DNA of 64,000 nucleotides from CAWKOH01 sp963851245 (GCA_963851245.1 CAWKOH010000004.1:62001-126000); one strand, 5' to 3'; shown: positions 25,999-35,618, numbered from the stretch's first letter. Numbers and translations are program-made. The notes: generated by a model from the letters alone, not told the origin.

Positions 25999-27111
25999 TC
26001 AAGGGGCGACGGCGGTGATGTCGGTCATGCCGGTCGGGTTGTGCCGGCCGATGGTGCCGTGCTCGAAGATCCCGTAGCCGGTTTGGCCATCGCAGGTTGC
26101 CCGCGCCAGGTGGTCGATCCCGCCCCAGGGGACCTTGGCCTGCACGGTCGGGTCGGTGTAGTCGAAGGTCACGATTCGCCGCCAGCTCTCACCCATCCAC
26201 CGCCCGTGGTTCCACTCGGGATCGCTGCCGTACCCGCAGCCCAGGTGGAGGGGGATGCCGGTGAGGCAGGCGATGTCGATGTCGAGCGGCTTCCGATCGA
26301 CCGTCTTCAGGTGCAGGCTGGCTCCCTCCGGGTAGCGGGTCCCGTGGCGGTAGCGAATGTCGATCTCGGGCCAGCCCAGCTGTTCGACCTTGCGACCGGT
26401 GGCGGCCGGCCAGAACCGGACGGCGTAGTTGATCGTGCGGAACCCATCGGGGTCCTCCTCAACCATGAAGTGGACGCCGAAATCCTCGAACTCGAGCGGG
26501 ACCCAGATCCACCAGATCCCCGGCTCGGTGTCCGAGGGGCGACCGGCAGGGTCGGCCTCGCCCACCGGACGTATGCCCCACGACCGGTCGCGTGTAGCTG
26601 TCCACCGTTGCGGCGTCACCGCGATCGTCTGGCCGGCTACCCGTAGCTCGCCCTCCCAGGTCCCAATCTGGGCGAACCGGCAGCCGTCCAGCAGCACCTT
26701 CCCCGTCGGGCCCGTGTACTTGATGTGCTGAGGCTCGCGCTGGGGGTCGTACTCGGATACGAACCACAGGTCGAACCCGAGGTCGTCGTCTTCGCTTGTC
26801 AGGTGCAGGCGTCTGAACGGCTCAACCACTTCGAGCCGGTACGGCCCGACTTCCTGCTTGAGTTTGTCGGTCGGCCGAATCCCTGAGGTCTGCAAGGACC
26901 ATTGTCGGTCGCCTTGGCGCACAGACATGAAGGCATCGATGATTCCGGCGTTCGGGTACACACCGAGACCGGTGATGAAAAAGGTCTCAGCGTCATGATC
27001 CTGGCCCTGGTAGATGCAGCGGTCATAGACGTTGCGATCGCTGGTGGCGACGTAGGCCATCGACATCGGAACCTGGTGGATCGGGTGCTCGTCGAGCGGG
27101 TCGAGCAGCAT
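25999..27111 (-). CDS. AttH/DUF7064-like lipocalin-type protein
   Basis: 370 residues from ATG 27111, with CGAGGAGGTACCCG upstream. Begins with HQVPMSMAYVATSDRNVYDR, then repeated beta strands such as DDLGFDLWFVSEYDPQ, HIKYTGPTGKVLLDG, RDRSWGIRPVGEADP and GIWWIWVPLEFEDFGVHFM. The strand-rich double-lipocalin layout and the RDRSWG motif match the AttH/DUF7064-7065 group, widespread in mycobacteria and Acidimicrobiia. Related lipocalin-like proteins (CrtC/AttH) include hydratases and binding proteins for lipophilic molecules. No catalytic claim is made. Confidence 0.78.
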   Translation of the reverse strand: MLLDPLDEHPIHQVPMSMAYVATSDRNVYDRCIYQGQDHDAETFFITGLGVYPNAGIIDAFMSVRQGDRQWSLQTSGIRPTDKLKQEVGPYRLEVVEPFRRLHLTSEDDDLGFDLWFVSEYDPQREPQHIKYTGPTGKVLLDGCRFAQIGTWEGELRVAGQTIAVTPQRWTATRDRSWGIRPVGEADPAGRPSDTEPGIWWIWVPLEFEDFGVHFMVEEDPDGFRTINYAVRFWPAATGRKVEQLGWPEIDIRYRHGTRYPEGASLHLKTVDRKPLDIDIACLTGIPLHLGCGYGSDPEWNHGRWMGESWRRIVTFDYTDPTVQAKVPWGGIDHLARATCDGQTGYGIFEHGTIGRHNPTGMTDITAVAP

Positions 27112-27301
27112 CGGGTACCTCCTCGCGGTCGAGCCAACACTAGTGAAGGGTTCCGGGGTGGCTTGGATGAGGGGTCAACGCGCGTCTATCTCGAGGGGAC
27201 CCGGCATTCGGAGCCCCGCCCTTGGTGGGCCCTGGACGGAGCAGCCCGGCGCCCGCTTGGCATCTGACTGATACCGGGCCCAGCCAGGGCAGACTGCTCG
27301 G

Positions 27302-27715
27302 GTGGACTCTGCAGACCCGGGGGGCCTCACCGGCGACGACGGCCATGACGTCCATCACCGATCTGGACCTCTCCGGAAGGTCACTGAAGGCGCCATCAGC
27401 GTGCGATCCTGGGTCCGGCGTCAGCCTGGGGGAGCGGCCGCGTGGCGGATCGTCATCGCAGTGTTGGGGTTCATCGTCATCGTCGTCGGGATCATCCTGC
27501 TGGTCGTCCCCGGGCCGGGATGGGTGACGATCTTCCTCGGGCTGGGTATCTGGGCGACCGAGTTCAACTGGGCCCGCAACCTGCTGAAGGTTGTTCGCCG
27601 CCAGGTCGGAACCTGGACCAAGTGGGTAGGCCGCCAACCTCGGTGGGTCTCGTTCAGCGTCGGGGCGGCAGGTCTGGTCCTGGTCGCCGTGGTCGTGTGG
27701 ACCGTCAGCACCTGA
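27302..27715 (+). CDS. PGPGW-motif transmembrane protein (TIGR02611 type)
   Basis: Two adjacent helices (WRIVIAVLGFIVIVVGIIL and TIFLGLGIWATEF) enclose VVPGPGWVT, the PGPGW signature of PF09656. A third hydrophobic helix lies at the C-terminus (AAGLVLVAVVVWTV). The start is uncertain: GTG 27302 gives 137 residues, a GTG at 27401 would give a compact protein beginning at VRSWVRRQ. Actinobacterial family of unknown function, predicted in the inner membrane. Single gene. Confidence 0.82.
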   Translation: MDSADPGGLTGDDGHDVHHRSGPLRKVTEGAISVRSWVRRQPGGAAAWRIVIAVLGFIVIVVGIILLVVPGPGWVTIFLGLGIWATEFNWARNLLKVVRRQVGTWTKWVGRQPRWVSFSVGAAGLVLVAVVVWTVST

Positions 27716-27773
27716 GCACCTCCCGATATTCACTCCACCGGCATCAAGGTGGGCCATCTGATAGGCGCAGGGG

Positions 27774-28862
27774 TTACAGGGAGTCGGCGAAGCCTTTCAG
27801 GTCCCGGATGCTGGCCGCGTGGGCCTCCGGGAGGGCCGCGGCGAAGATCAGGTCGCCGGCGTGGCACGTGCCGTTGACGGTGCGCGCCGTCACCGGCACC
27901 CCGGCAGCCGCCAGCCGTCGGTAGTAGGCCAGGCCCTCGTCGCGCAGCGGGTCGAGCTCGTTGACCGAGATGACGTGGGGTGGCATGCCCCGCAGATCCT
28001 CGACGGTGGCCGCGAACGGCCAGCACTCGGGATCATGATCATGCGCCCCAGCTGGATCGTAGAGCCGGGCCATGGTGGCCATGCCGGCGCAGCCGATGAA
28101 GTAGTCGTCGTTCTCGCGCAACGACGGCAGATCGGCCGGTGGAGAGGCCCACAGGCCGAAGATGTACGGGCATTGCGCGTACACGCCGTCGATGGCGTCG
28201 AGCCAGCCCTCCCGGCGGGCCCGGTGAGTCGTCGCCAAGGTCAGGTTGCCGCCACCCGACTCGCCCGATACCACCAGGGGCCCGACGCCGAGCTCGTCGC
28301 GGTGGGAGTGCACCCAGCGCACCGCGGCGACGCAGTCGTCGAGACCGGCCGGGAACGGGTGGGGGCCCAGTTTGCCGCCGGCGTTGCGGAACTCGACCCC
28401 CACCACAACCATGCCGGTGGCCGCCAGCTCGTCGCGTAAACGCGCGTAGAGGAGATCGGCGGCCGAGAGGAATGTCATGCCTCCACCGTGAATGTGCACC
28501 AGGCCCGGCATGCGAGAGCGTCTCTCAATCGGGCGGTGGATGAACAGGGTGACCTCGTTGCCGCCACCGCCCAATATGACCTGCGTCTCATTTGTCACCC
28601 CCTCCACGGGGGGCAGCCCGTCGAGCAGGGCGGCAAAGCCAGCGGCGGCTCCCTCCTCCACCGCCATGCTCAGCTCGAGGATCTGCTCGAGGGGGGCGTC
28701 CGCGGCAATGGGCCATGGCGGCGCAGGCTGATCCATGCCCAGCGGCCGCATGGCCGCGAGCATCCTCGGATCCGAGCGCGGGTCACTGGCCAGCGACATG
28801 GCCGGGTCGCCGAGGCGACCGGGTAGCACGACCTGTGCGGCGGGCGGTGTCTGGTCGGACAT
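27774..28862 (-). CDS. Alpha/beta hydrolase of the hormone-sensitive lipase (HSL) type
   Basis: 362 residues from ATG 28862 with GGAGGAACC upstream. HIHGGGMTF carries the HGGG oxyanion motif, GESGGGN the nucleophile Ser, VNELDPLRDEG the Asp and TCHAGD the His, all in the right order for bacterial HSL esterases (family IV). An N-terminal cap of about 100 residues precedes the core. Such enzymes cleave short to medium acyl esters. The mononucleotide context suggests a detoxifying or lipid-scavenging role. Confidence 0.9.
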   Translation of the reverse strand: MSDQTPPAAQVVLPGRLGDPAMSLASDPRSDPRMLAAMRPLGMDQPAPPWPIAADAPLEQILELSMAVEEGAAAGFAALLDGLPPVEGVTNETQVILGGGGNEVTLFIHRPIERRSRMPGLVHIHGGGMTFLSAADLLYARLRDELAATGMVVVGVEFRNAGGKLGPHPFPAGLDDCVAAVRWVHSHRDELGVGPLVVSGESGGGNLTLATTHRARREGWLDAIDGVYAQCPYIFGLWASPPADLPSLRENDDYFIGCAGMATMARLYDPAGAHDHDPECWPFAATVEDLRGMPPHVISVNELDPLRDEGLAYYRRLAAAGVPVTARTVNGTCHAGDLIFAAALPEAHAASIRDLKGFADSL

Positions 28863-29005
28863 GGTTCCTCCCCTCCCCGGCCGCTATCGCGACCAAAGCA
28901 TAACGGGCGGTGCTTCCGGATGAGCAGGGGGAAGTGGTAGGCCGGAGCGGTCCGGCTGGGATGGCCTGCCGGGATGGTGCGACGAACGGCAGCCTCCGGC
29001 TGTGG

Positions 29006-29548
29006 TCACTTCTCTAGCGTCGCAATAACCGACAAGGCGCAGGCGTCTGCCGAGGTGTCGCTCGTGTCCACCGCGATGTCGTAGCTGACGCCGGCGTGCA
29101 CTCGTTCGGACTGGTATCTCGCCAGGCCTGTGGCCCGGTCCCCTCGTTGGAGCTCGCGAGCCTCTGCGATTTCGGAGTCGCAGCGCACACCGACCCACAA
29201 CACGTCCAATCCCTGAAGCGCCTTCTGCAGGCTGGCCTGCGAGTCCCCACCGTCCAGGAATACCTCATCAACGATGACGCTCGCACCGGCGCGGGCGATC
29301 GCGGCCAAACCTTCGTACCAAGATGCCTGGGCCATGCGAAAGGCGGGCGCGACAGCAATCGAGCCGTCAGGCTTGAACTCCAAGGTGCCCGCCGTCGTGG
29401 TGTCGCTCGGGCCATGGGACAGGGCACGAATCAGGTCATCGATTCCGAGCCTCAGCCACACTCCGGCGAGACGGGTCTGCAGGCAGACGGCGATTGAAGA
29501 TTTTCCCGAGCTCGAACCGCCGTTCAAGACGATCACGTCGACTCGCAC
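29006..29548 (-). CDS. Chloramphenicol phosphotransferase-like P-loop kinase
   Basis: The frame is open 65 codons above, but the protein-like sequence starts at GTG 29548: VRVDVIVLNGGSSSGKSSIA, with the Walker A GGSSSGKS. Further on, WLRLGIDDLIRAL, PAFRMAQASWYEGLAAIARA and VIVDEVFLDGG match the CPT family (VxPAFRRxY and DDV motifs). Size is 180 residues, right for CPT. Chloramphenicol 3-O-phosphotransferase inactivates the drug in its producer; most homologues are of unknown substrate. No ribosome site is obvious. Divergent from the P-loop gene at 29631. Confidence 0.8.
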   Translation of the reverse strand: MRVDVIVLNGGSSSGKSSIAVCLQTRLAGVWLRLGIDDLIRALSHGPSDTTTAGTLEFKPDGSIAVAPAFRMAQASWYEGLAAIARAGASVIVDEVFLDGGDSQASLQKALQGLDVLWVGVRCDSEIAEARELQRGDRATGLARYQSERVHAGVSYDIAVDTSDTSADACALSVIATLEK

Positions 29549-29630
29549 CCAGGGGACGGTATCGCGCTTCACAATTTCCTCCGGGCTATCCCACGGGTCA
29601 TCGCGGAGGGGGGACCGTAGGCTGCAGGCA

Positions 29631-30189
29631 ATGGCCTGTCCCGTGCTCGTCATCAGCGGCTGCTCGGCGGTGGGGAAATCGACCGTCAGCCACCTGCTGA
29701 CGGAACTACTGCACCCCGGCGTCCACCTGCCGGTAGACGTCATGCTCCGGCTCTTCGATGACCCCTTCCCTGATGCGTCGGAGCCCGACGGCGCCCACCG
29801 GTACAGGGTGGTGGGAGCGGCCGCGGCGGCCGCGGCCGCTCGAATTCGCCCTGGGGGGTTACACCGTGATCCTCGACAGCCCGATCTTCCCCGAAGGGGC
29901 GGAAGGCGTGGCCAAGATCTGCGGGCGCCATGGCCTAGAAGTTCACTACGCGGTACTGCGAGCAGACCTGGGTACCTGCCTGGAGCGGTCTCAGCGCCGG
30001 GACCCCGCCGGGCCTCCCGACGTCGACGATTTCCGCTTACTGCACGCCCGCTTCGTCGACCTCGACCGGCACGAGGGCCATGTCATCGATGCCTCGGGAC
30101 CTCCTGAGCAGGTGAGGGAGGCCGTCCTGACCGGGTTCAGGTCTGGTCGCCTCGCGCTCGGCGGGGCGGCGCCGGTTTCACCTCGGTGA
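29631..30189 (+). pseudogene. P-loop kinase (AAA_33/zeta-toxin-like), frameshifted
   Basis: ATG 29631 gives ACPVLVISGCSAVGKSTVSH with Walker A GCSAVGKST, then LPVDVMLRLFDDPFPDA. From about 29815 the frame is lost in an alanine-coding GCGGCC repeat, and the protein continues in the +1 frame as EFALGGYTVILDSPIFPEGA, CLERSQRRDPAGPPDVDDF and FVDLDRHEGHVIDASGPP, ending at 30189. The reassembled 185-residue kinase is of the nucleotide/small-molecule kinase type. Frame loss in a GC repeat strongly suggests a sequencing or assembly slip. Confidence 0.72.
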
Positions 30190-30269
30190 CGGTTAGGGCG
30201 AGCGACCCGCCGCGGCCGCGGCGATCTGGGGTTCCGGATCGGCCAGGGCTGAGCGGCTAGGTTCATCGA

Positions 30270-31781
30270 ATGGGGTACGACGTTGTAGTCGTCGGGGGTG
30301 GTTCGGCGGGTTGTGTTCTTGCCACGCGATTGAGCGAGGACACCGGTCGTAGGGTGATGCTTGTTGAGGCGGGCCCTGATTGCCCGGACCTGCGTGGACT
30401 GCCGGGTGATGTTCTTGACGCGTCGGAGCCGACTGTTGGTCACGACTGGGGGTATACCGCGGACGCGGATCTGGACCGGGGGATTGCGGTGCCTCGAGCT
30501 CGGATCATGGGTGGGTGCTCGGCTACGAACGCGTGTTTCGCGTTGCGGGGGGCGCCACAGGTTTATGACGGGTGGTGGGCGGCGCCGGGGAATGGGGGAT
30601 GGAGTTTCGCCGAAGTCCTTGAGGACTTTCGTCGCTTGGAGCGCGACGAGGACTTCGACGATCACTGGCACGGTTCGGACGGTTTGATCCCCATTCGCCG
30701 GCACCCGCGGGAGGAGCTGAACGCGGTCCAGGCCGCGTTCTTGCATGGCGCGGTCGCCTCGGGTCATCGCTATGTCGAGGACCACAACCGGCCGGGGGCA
30801 GTCGGTGCGGGACCGACACCTCGCAACGCCCGCGATGGTGTGCGCATGAGTACCGCGCTCACCTACCTGGCCTCGGCGCGGTCGCGGCCGAACCTCACCA
30901 TCTGTTCAGACACCGTGGTGGCACACGTCGAGTGCTCGGGGATGCGTGCGACGGGGGTCCGCCTTTTGGACGGAACTCTCATCGAAGCGGGCCGCGTGGT
31001 GCTCGCAGCAGGGACTTACGCCAGCCCCCTGATCCTGGCCCGGTCGGGCATCGGTCCCGCCGACCAGCTGCGAGCGCTGGACATCACGCCAGTTGTGGAC
31101 CTGCCCGGTGTCGGGTCGAACCTGGTTGACCACCCACTGGTTTCTATCGATCTGCCGACTCGACCTTCTCGCGGCCTGAGCCGCTTCCAGGTCCACGTCA
31201 CGCTTCATTCCGGGTCAGTGGATGTGGCTGCACCCGCCGATTTGCTGATCTTCGCGGCCGGACCCTTCGAGGTCGGGGCAGACCAAAGCGCCAGCGGCGC
31301 GGTGTTCGGAATCGTATCTGGACTCATGGCACCCCGCTCCCGGGGCTGGGTGCGCTTGGCCTCGAACAAGCCCAGCGACTCACCCCGAATCCATCTCGCT
31401 CACCTCAGCGATGCCGTCGATCTAGAGCGCATGCTCGACGCCGTAACCGAGGCGAGGCGAATCGCCCTCAGCGAACCGGTCGCGGCGATCACCACTGGAG
31501 TAGAGCTCTCTCCCGGGCCGGCCACCCCGACCGATGACCGCGATGCACTCGCAGCGTGGGTTCACAGCGCCGTCTCCACCTTCCATCACCCCGTGGGCAC
31601 CTGCGCCATGGGCCCCGATCCCACCCTGGGTGCGGTCACCGATTGGCGCGGCTCGGTATATGGGATCGACGCCCTCACCGTTGCGGATGCGTCGATCATG
31701 CCAACGATCCCAACTGCGACCACCAACCTGCCCACGATCATGCTCGCAGAGCACATCGCGCGTGACCTGCAAAGCACCTAG
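30270..31781 (+). CDS. GMC family FAD oxidoreductase
   Basis: 503 residues from ATG 30270. GGGSAGCVLATRLSED is the FAD dinucleotide motif, LVEAGPD follows, RARIMGGCSATNACF is GMC signature 1, and AAGTYASPLILARSGIGP is signature 2. The active-site histidine lies in STFHHPVGTCAMG. GMC enzymes oxidise alcohols such as choline, glucose, long-chain or aromatic alcohols. The lack of a signal peptide argues for a cytoplasmic enzyme. It is followed 75 bases later by a VOC gene and then by a PhyH dioxygenase, so the three may form an operon for a hydroxylated substrate. Confidence 0.92.
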   Translation: MGYDVVVVGGGSAGCVLATRLSEDTGRRVMLVEAGPDCPDLRGLPGDVLDASEPTVGHDWGYTADADLDRGIAVPRARIMGGCSATNACFALRGAPQVYDGWWAAPGNGGWSFAEVLEDFRRLERDEDFDDHWHGSDGLIPIRRHPREELNAVQAAFLHGAVASGHRYVEDHNRPGAVGAGPTPRNARDGVRMSTALTYLASARSRPNLTICSDTVVAHVECSGMRATGVRLLDGTLIEAGRVVLAAGTYASPLILARSGIGPADQLRALDITPVVDLPGVGSNLVDHPLVSIDLPTRPSRGLSRFQVHVTLHSGSVDVAAPADLLIFAAGPFEVGADQSASGAVFGIVSGLMAPRSRGWVRLASNKPSDSPRIHLAHLSDAVDLERMLDAVTEARRIALSEPVAAITTGVELSPGPATPTDDRDALAAWVHSAVSTFHHPVGTCAMGPDPTLGAVTDWRGSVYGIDALTVADASIMPTIPTATTNLPTIMLAEHIARDLQST

Positions 31782-31856
31782 ATGTTCTACCTGCTGGCGG
31801 TCCTGGGAGTCATTGCCGGGGCGGCCAAACGCTGCAGGATAGACGGAGGACCCGAA

Positions 31857-32291
31857 ATGATTGACCACGTCTACATCTCTGTCACCGACGTCGAGAAGTC
31901 CTTGGCCTTCTACGCCGGGGCTTTAAAGCCGCTCGGCTGGAGTTTGTTCGGCAACTACGACGCTACGTCTGGCCCCGAGGGTGTGCCCGACCTCTACGGT
32001 CTGGGCGATAGCGCGTACGTTTCCGGTACGGGACTTGGTTCAAGCATCTGGCTCCGTCCGCGTAAGCCTGGAGAGACCGGCCTCTACCTGGGCATCGTGT
32101 GCGACAGCAACGAAGCTGTGGATGCTGCGTACGCCGCCGCCATCAAAGCAGGTGGCACCGACGAAGGTGAGCCCGCGGACCGGACCTACTTCGCGCCCGG
32201 CTACTACGCGGCCAACGTCGCTGACTTTGACGGCAACCGCCTGGAGTTCGTGCACAAGGCTTGGAACCCGAGCGCGCTAGCGGGGGGCTGA
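31857..32291 (+). CDS. VOC-family (glyoxalase/bleomycin-resistance-like) protein
   Basis: ATG 31857 has GGAGGACCC upstream; the frame is open to 31782 but that extension has no ribosome site. The 144-residue protein begins MIDHVYISVTDVEKSLAFY, has GLGSSIWLRPRKPGETGLYL in the middle and ends ANVADFDGNRLEFVHKAWN. The first histidine (DHV) and last glutamate (LEF) match metal ligands in VOC enzymes. Function unknown; adjacent to the GMC oxidoreductase. Confidence 0.87.
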   Translation: MIDHVYISVTDVEKSLAFYAGALKPLGWSLFGNYDATSGPEGVPDLYGLGDSAYVSGTGLGSSIWLRPRKPGETGLYLGIVCDSNEAVDAAYAAAIKAGGTDEGEPADRTYFAPGYYAANVADFDGNRLEFVHKAWNPSALAGG

Positions 32292-32460
32292 AGTCTACGA
32301 GGCGGCCAGCACGGCGCGACTACCCTTTGGTAAGGGAGCACAGAACAGGCTTCCGATGGCTGGCTGGTACCGGCCCGACCCGACACCCTGTAGACATCCA
32401 GCCGCGCCACCTCAGATTGCCGGGTTCTACACTGGTTGGAGCCGGCCTGATCGGAGGAAG

Positions 32461-33633
32461 ATGCCCCATTCCCTCGACTTTGACCATTTCCACCGCGAGA
32501 CGGTCCCATCGCTCATCCGTGTGAACGGCCCTCTAGCCGCCCAGGCCGCCAGCAGCGCTAACCGCCCGCTGGCGTTCCGGCTCCCCGACGGACGCGCTTG
32601 GACCTACAGCGTCGTCGACCACGGCGTAGAGGTAGTGCCCGGTGACGATGAGGCTGAGACAGTTGTTGCGCTCAGCGAGGGGGCCTGGCGCGACTTCGTA
32701 AATGAAGCCCGCACCTGCTTCGGGCTCCTCTACGCCGGTCTGGTCTCCTTCTCGCGGGGGGACTTCGAGGAGTTGGACGGTTGGGAGCCGGTCCTGCGTG
32801 CCCTTTTCGACGGCCGGCCGCCCTACGACCCGGACACCCTCGAGGACCTCGACTTGGCCCGGTCCTTCCGGCCCGACGAATGGGACGAGGCGGGCGAATT
32901 CCTGCGACGCGCCGGATTCGTGCATATCCGTGGCGTGTTCGATGAGGCCGAGGTCGAGGTGGTCCGGGCCGAGGCCGAAAGGATGCGAGCAGCCGCTCGT
33001 CCCACCGATGGCCGGTCGTGGTGGGCAAAGGACAGCACGGGTGCCGATGTCTGCTGCCGCCTCATCTATGCCACGTTGTCGTCGGAGGTTGTGGCTGACT
33101 TCGTCGACGATGGACGTTTCGGGCGCCTCGCCGCGCTGGGCGGCGCAGAGGTTCGACCTGCGCCCGACCGTCTCGACGGCGTCAGTGTGGTGGTGAAGAA
33201 CCCGGCGATCGTGGAAGGCCTGTCTGATCTCCCGTGGCACCGCGACTGCGGTCTGGGGGGCCATCCTGTCCTCTGTCCCACTGTTCTCATCGGGGTTCAG
33301 TTGGATGCCGCCAACGCCGGCAGCGGTCAGCTCCGCTACCTGGCCGGCTCGCACCTGACGACCGGATCAGCGCCGGCGTCCGGCGACGAGTCCCTGCCGA
33401 TCGTCGGAATCGATGCCGATCCAGGCGACGTCACCGTCCACTTTGGCCACGTCCTGCACGTCGCGCCGCCACCCGGGTCGGCTGGTCCCGGGCGGAGGAC
33501 CATGTACGTGAGCTACTCCAACCCCGATGTATTTGACGTTGTCCCCGCCGGGCAGGGTTACAACGATGTGCTCTTCACGGGCCTCGAAGACGGCCACGTC
33601 CAGTCACCCCGGAGCCTCCTCGGCGCCGGCTGA
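32461..33633 (+). CDS. Phytanoyl-CoA dioxygenase (PhyH) family protein with an N-terminal SCP2-like segment
   Basis: ATG 32461 after GATCGGAGGAAG; the frame extends upstream to 32356 without a ribosome site. Residues 20-90 (RLPDGRAWTYSVVDHGVEVV and following) resemble a sterol-carrier-protein-2-like strand set. The PhyH domain starts about residue 140 (AGEFLRRAGFVHIRGVF). Iron ligands are the HxD of LPWHRDCGLGGH and the distal histidine of VHFGHVLHVAPPP, with the 2-oxoglutarate Arg soon after (GRRTMY). Such enzymes hydroxylate lipids or natural products with Fe(II) and 2-oxoglutarate. The lipid-carrier-like N-terminus suits a hydrophobic substrate. Confidence 0.86.
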   Translation: MPHSLDFDHFHRETVPSLIRVNGPLAAQAASSANRPLAFRLPDGRAWTYSVVDHGVEVVPGDDEAETVVALSEGAWRDFVNEARTCFGLLYAGLVSFSRGDFEELDGWEPVLRALFDGRPPYDPDTLEDLDLARSFRPDEWDEAGEFLRRAGFVHIRGVFDEAEVEVVRAEAERMRAAARPTDGRSWWAKDSTGADVCCRLIYATLSSEVVADFVDDGRFGRLAALGGAEVRPAPDRLDGVSVVVKNPAIVEGLSDLPWHRDCGLGGHPVLCPTVLIGVQLDAANAGSGQLRYLAGSHLTTGSAPASGDESLPIVGIDADPGDVTVHFGHVLHVAPPPGSAGPGRRTMYVSYSNPDVFDVVPAGQGYNDVLFTGLEDGHVQSPRSLLGAG

Positions 33634-33674
33634 TCGATAGGCACGGCCCATCCGATGTCTGGCATCAGACCCCT

Positions 33675-34052
33675 CTAGTCGGCGCCGGTCGTCTCGTAAT
33701 CCTCGACTCGGGCCCGCATCAGCGCCTTCAGAAGGTCCGTCGGCAACTCCCGGTCGTAGGGCAGCTTGATGAAGCCCTCACCGGCCTCGTAGCCGGCCGC
33801 CTCGACCTCGGCCTTCTGGGTGGCGAAGAACGGGGGCGAGAACCGCAGCGAGCAGTGGTTCTTGAAGTTTTGAAGCATCCAGAGGTTCGTGTTCTCGCCC
33901 CGGACGTAGCACGGCAGGTTCCACTTGAGTTCCTCTCGCGCCTTCGGGTCGACATTGTGGCTCAGGGTCCTGAGTGCCTCGAGATGTGGCCGTTGGATGT
34001 CATTCAGGTGGGCGAAATAATCGTCGACGCTCGCCCGCTTCGGCATCGGCAT
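33675..34052 (-). CDS. DUF1801 (YdhG/YdeI-like) protein
   Basis: 125 residues from ATG 34052. SVDDYFAHLNDIQRPHLEAL followed by ELKWNLPCYVRGENTNLWML and CSLRFSPPFF is the DUF1801 pattern, with KLPYDRELPTDLLKALM at the end. Family members are small cytosolic proteins without assigned chemistry. Lies 57 bases downstream of the MFS gene on the same strand. Confidence 0.88.
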   Translation of the reverse strand: MPMPKRASVDDYFAHLNDIQRPHLEALRTLSHNVDPKAREELKWNLPCYVRGENTNLWMLQNFKNHCSLRFSPPFFATQKAEVEAAGYEAGEGFIKLPYDRELPTDLLKALMRARVEDYETTGAD

Positions 34053-34109
34053 GCCCTAACCGTACCCACCTTCAGCGCCCGGTCGCAGCCGACGGGTCGC
34101 GGACCCCGA

Positions 34110-35618
34110 TCAGGCCTCGGCCGCCGCGATCATGTTGCCGGCGCCGTTCCTGGCCAGGACGTCCTCGTAGGCCTCCACGGGCTCGGGAACCGTCCTGACC
34201 ATGCCTGGAAGCAGTAGCGCCAAGCCCGCCCCGACGACCAGCGCCGCGGCAGCAATGGCGAAGGCCCGGTCGTAACCGTTGGTGAGAGCGGCAAGGCGGC
34301 CCACGCCGGCGCCGTGTCTCCGCGCCGCGCTGGCGGCCACGGTGGCCATGGCAGCCAGACCGACCGCCCCGCCGACCTGGCGGGAGGTGTTGACCAGGCC
34401 GGATGCCAGCCCGGCCTCGTGGGGCGGAACGCCGGTCGTGGCGGCCATGGTCATCGGAACGAAGGACAGGCCGAGCCCGACGCCAACCATCAACACTGGT
34501 CCGAACACGTGGGCGAAGTAGCCGGCGTGCGCCGACACGGTACTCATCCAGGCCAGCCCGGCGGCGCCCAGCAATAGCCCTATCACGAGCTGGCGCCTGG
34601 GTCCGATCCGCGCCACCAACCGAGCGGCGGTGAGGGCACCCGCCAAGGTCGCCAGGCCGGCCGGCAGGAAGGCCAACCCCGCCTTGAGCGGGCTGTAGCC
34701 GTTGATCTGCTGGAGGTAGAGGGAGAGGAAGAAGTACATGCCGAACAGGGCCGCCCCAACGGTCACTGCTATGCCGTTGGCGGCCGAGAGGCTCTTCATC
34801 TTGAAGATGGACAGCGGCACGACCGGGTGGGCCGCTCGGGACTCGATGAAGACGAAGGCGAGTAAGAGGATCCCGCCCGCGATCAGCGTCGTCACCGTCT
34901 GGACCGAGCCCCAAGAGTGGGTGTCGGTGCTCACGATCCCGTAGACCAGGATGGAGAGGCCGGCGGTCATGGTGAGGGCGCCAGGCAGGTCGAGGGAACG
35001 ATGCACGCTGTCGAGGCGGGACTCACTGAGCGCCAGCCAGGCGCCGGCCAGCAAGACAATTCCGATGGGCACGTTGACGAACAGCACCCAGCGCCAGTTC
35101 AGCAGATCGGTCAGGACGCCACCGGCAAGTACTCCGATGGCCGCTCCGCTGGCGGCGGTCGCCGACCAGGCACCCAGCGCCCGGCGCCGCTCGGCCGGCT
35201 CGAAGAACCGGGTGGTCAACAGGCTGAGCGTGGAGGGGGCCAGGATGGCAGCGCCGACACCCTGGGCCGCCCGGGCCGCGATGAGCCAGGTGCCGCTCTG
35301 GGCCAGGCCGCCGATCAGGCTGCACAAAGTGAAAAGGCCGAGCCCGAGCATGAATACCCGCCGGCGACCGAACAGGTCCCCCGCCCGACCCCCCACCATG
35401 AGAAGCCCGGCGAAGGTGAGCGTGTAGGCGTTGACGACCCACTGCTGCCCGGTCACCGACAGACCCAGGTCCTGGCGCATTTGCGGCAGGGCCACGTTGA
35501 CGATGGCCACGTCCAGGACCACCATGAACTGCGCCATACAGCAGATGGCGAGGATGGCCCAGCCTGGCATCCACGCTGGAACCTGGCGGCCGACGCTTCC
35601 TTGCGCTGCGGTCATCAT
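34110..35618 (-). CDS. MFS drug efflux transporter, DHA2 (EmrB/QacA) family
   Basis: 502 residues, GGAGGAAA followed by ATGATG at 35618/35615. Begins with FMVVLDVAIVNVALPQM, the DHA2 motif D1, then GGRAGDLFGRRRVFMLG (motif A), and WRWVLFVNVPIG (motif C region). About 14 hydrophobic spans can be counted. Proton-driven export of amphipathic or aromatic drugs is the family role. The gene is divergent from a MarR regulator across a 130-base region with two palindromes, a common autoregulated resistance module. Confidence 0.93.
   Translation of the reverse strand: MMTAAQGSVGRQVPAWMPGWAILAICCMAQFMVVLDVAIVNVALPQMRQDLGLSVTGQQWVVNAYTLTFAGLLMVGGRAGDLFGRRRVFMLGLGLFTLCSLIGGLAQSGTWLIAARAAQGVGAAILAPSTLSLLTTRFFEPAERRRALGAWSATAASGAAIGVLAGGVLTDLLNWRWVLFVNVPIGIVLLAGAWLALSESRLDSVHRSLDLPGALTMTAGLSILVYGIVSTDTHSWGSVQTVTTLIAGGILLLAFVFIESRAAHPVVPLSIFKMKSLSAANGIAVTVGAALFGMYFFLSLYLQQINGYSPLKAGLAFLPAGLATLAGALTAARLVARIGPRRQLVIGLLLGAAGLAWMSTVSAHAGYFAHVFGPVLMVGVGLGLSFVPMTMAATTGVPPHEAGLASGLVNTSRQVGGAVGLAAMATVAASAARRHGAGVGRLAALTNGYDRAFAIAAAALVVGAGLALLLPGMVRTVPEPVEAYEDVLARNGAGNMIAAAEA

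Noticed and set aside
29815..29850. NotI-like repeats followed by GAATTCGCCC, resembling a cloning-vector polylinker
   Set aside because: The sequence continues a conserved kinase frame on both sides (EFALGGYTVILDS), so it is native; only a frame slip in the GC repeat is likely.
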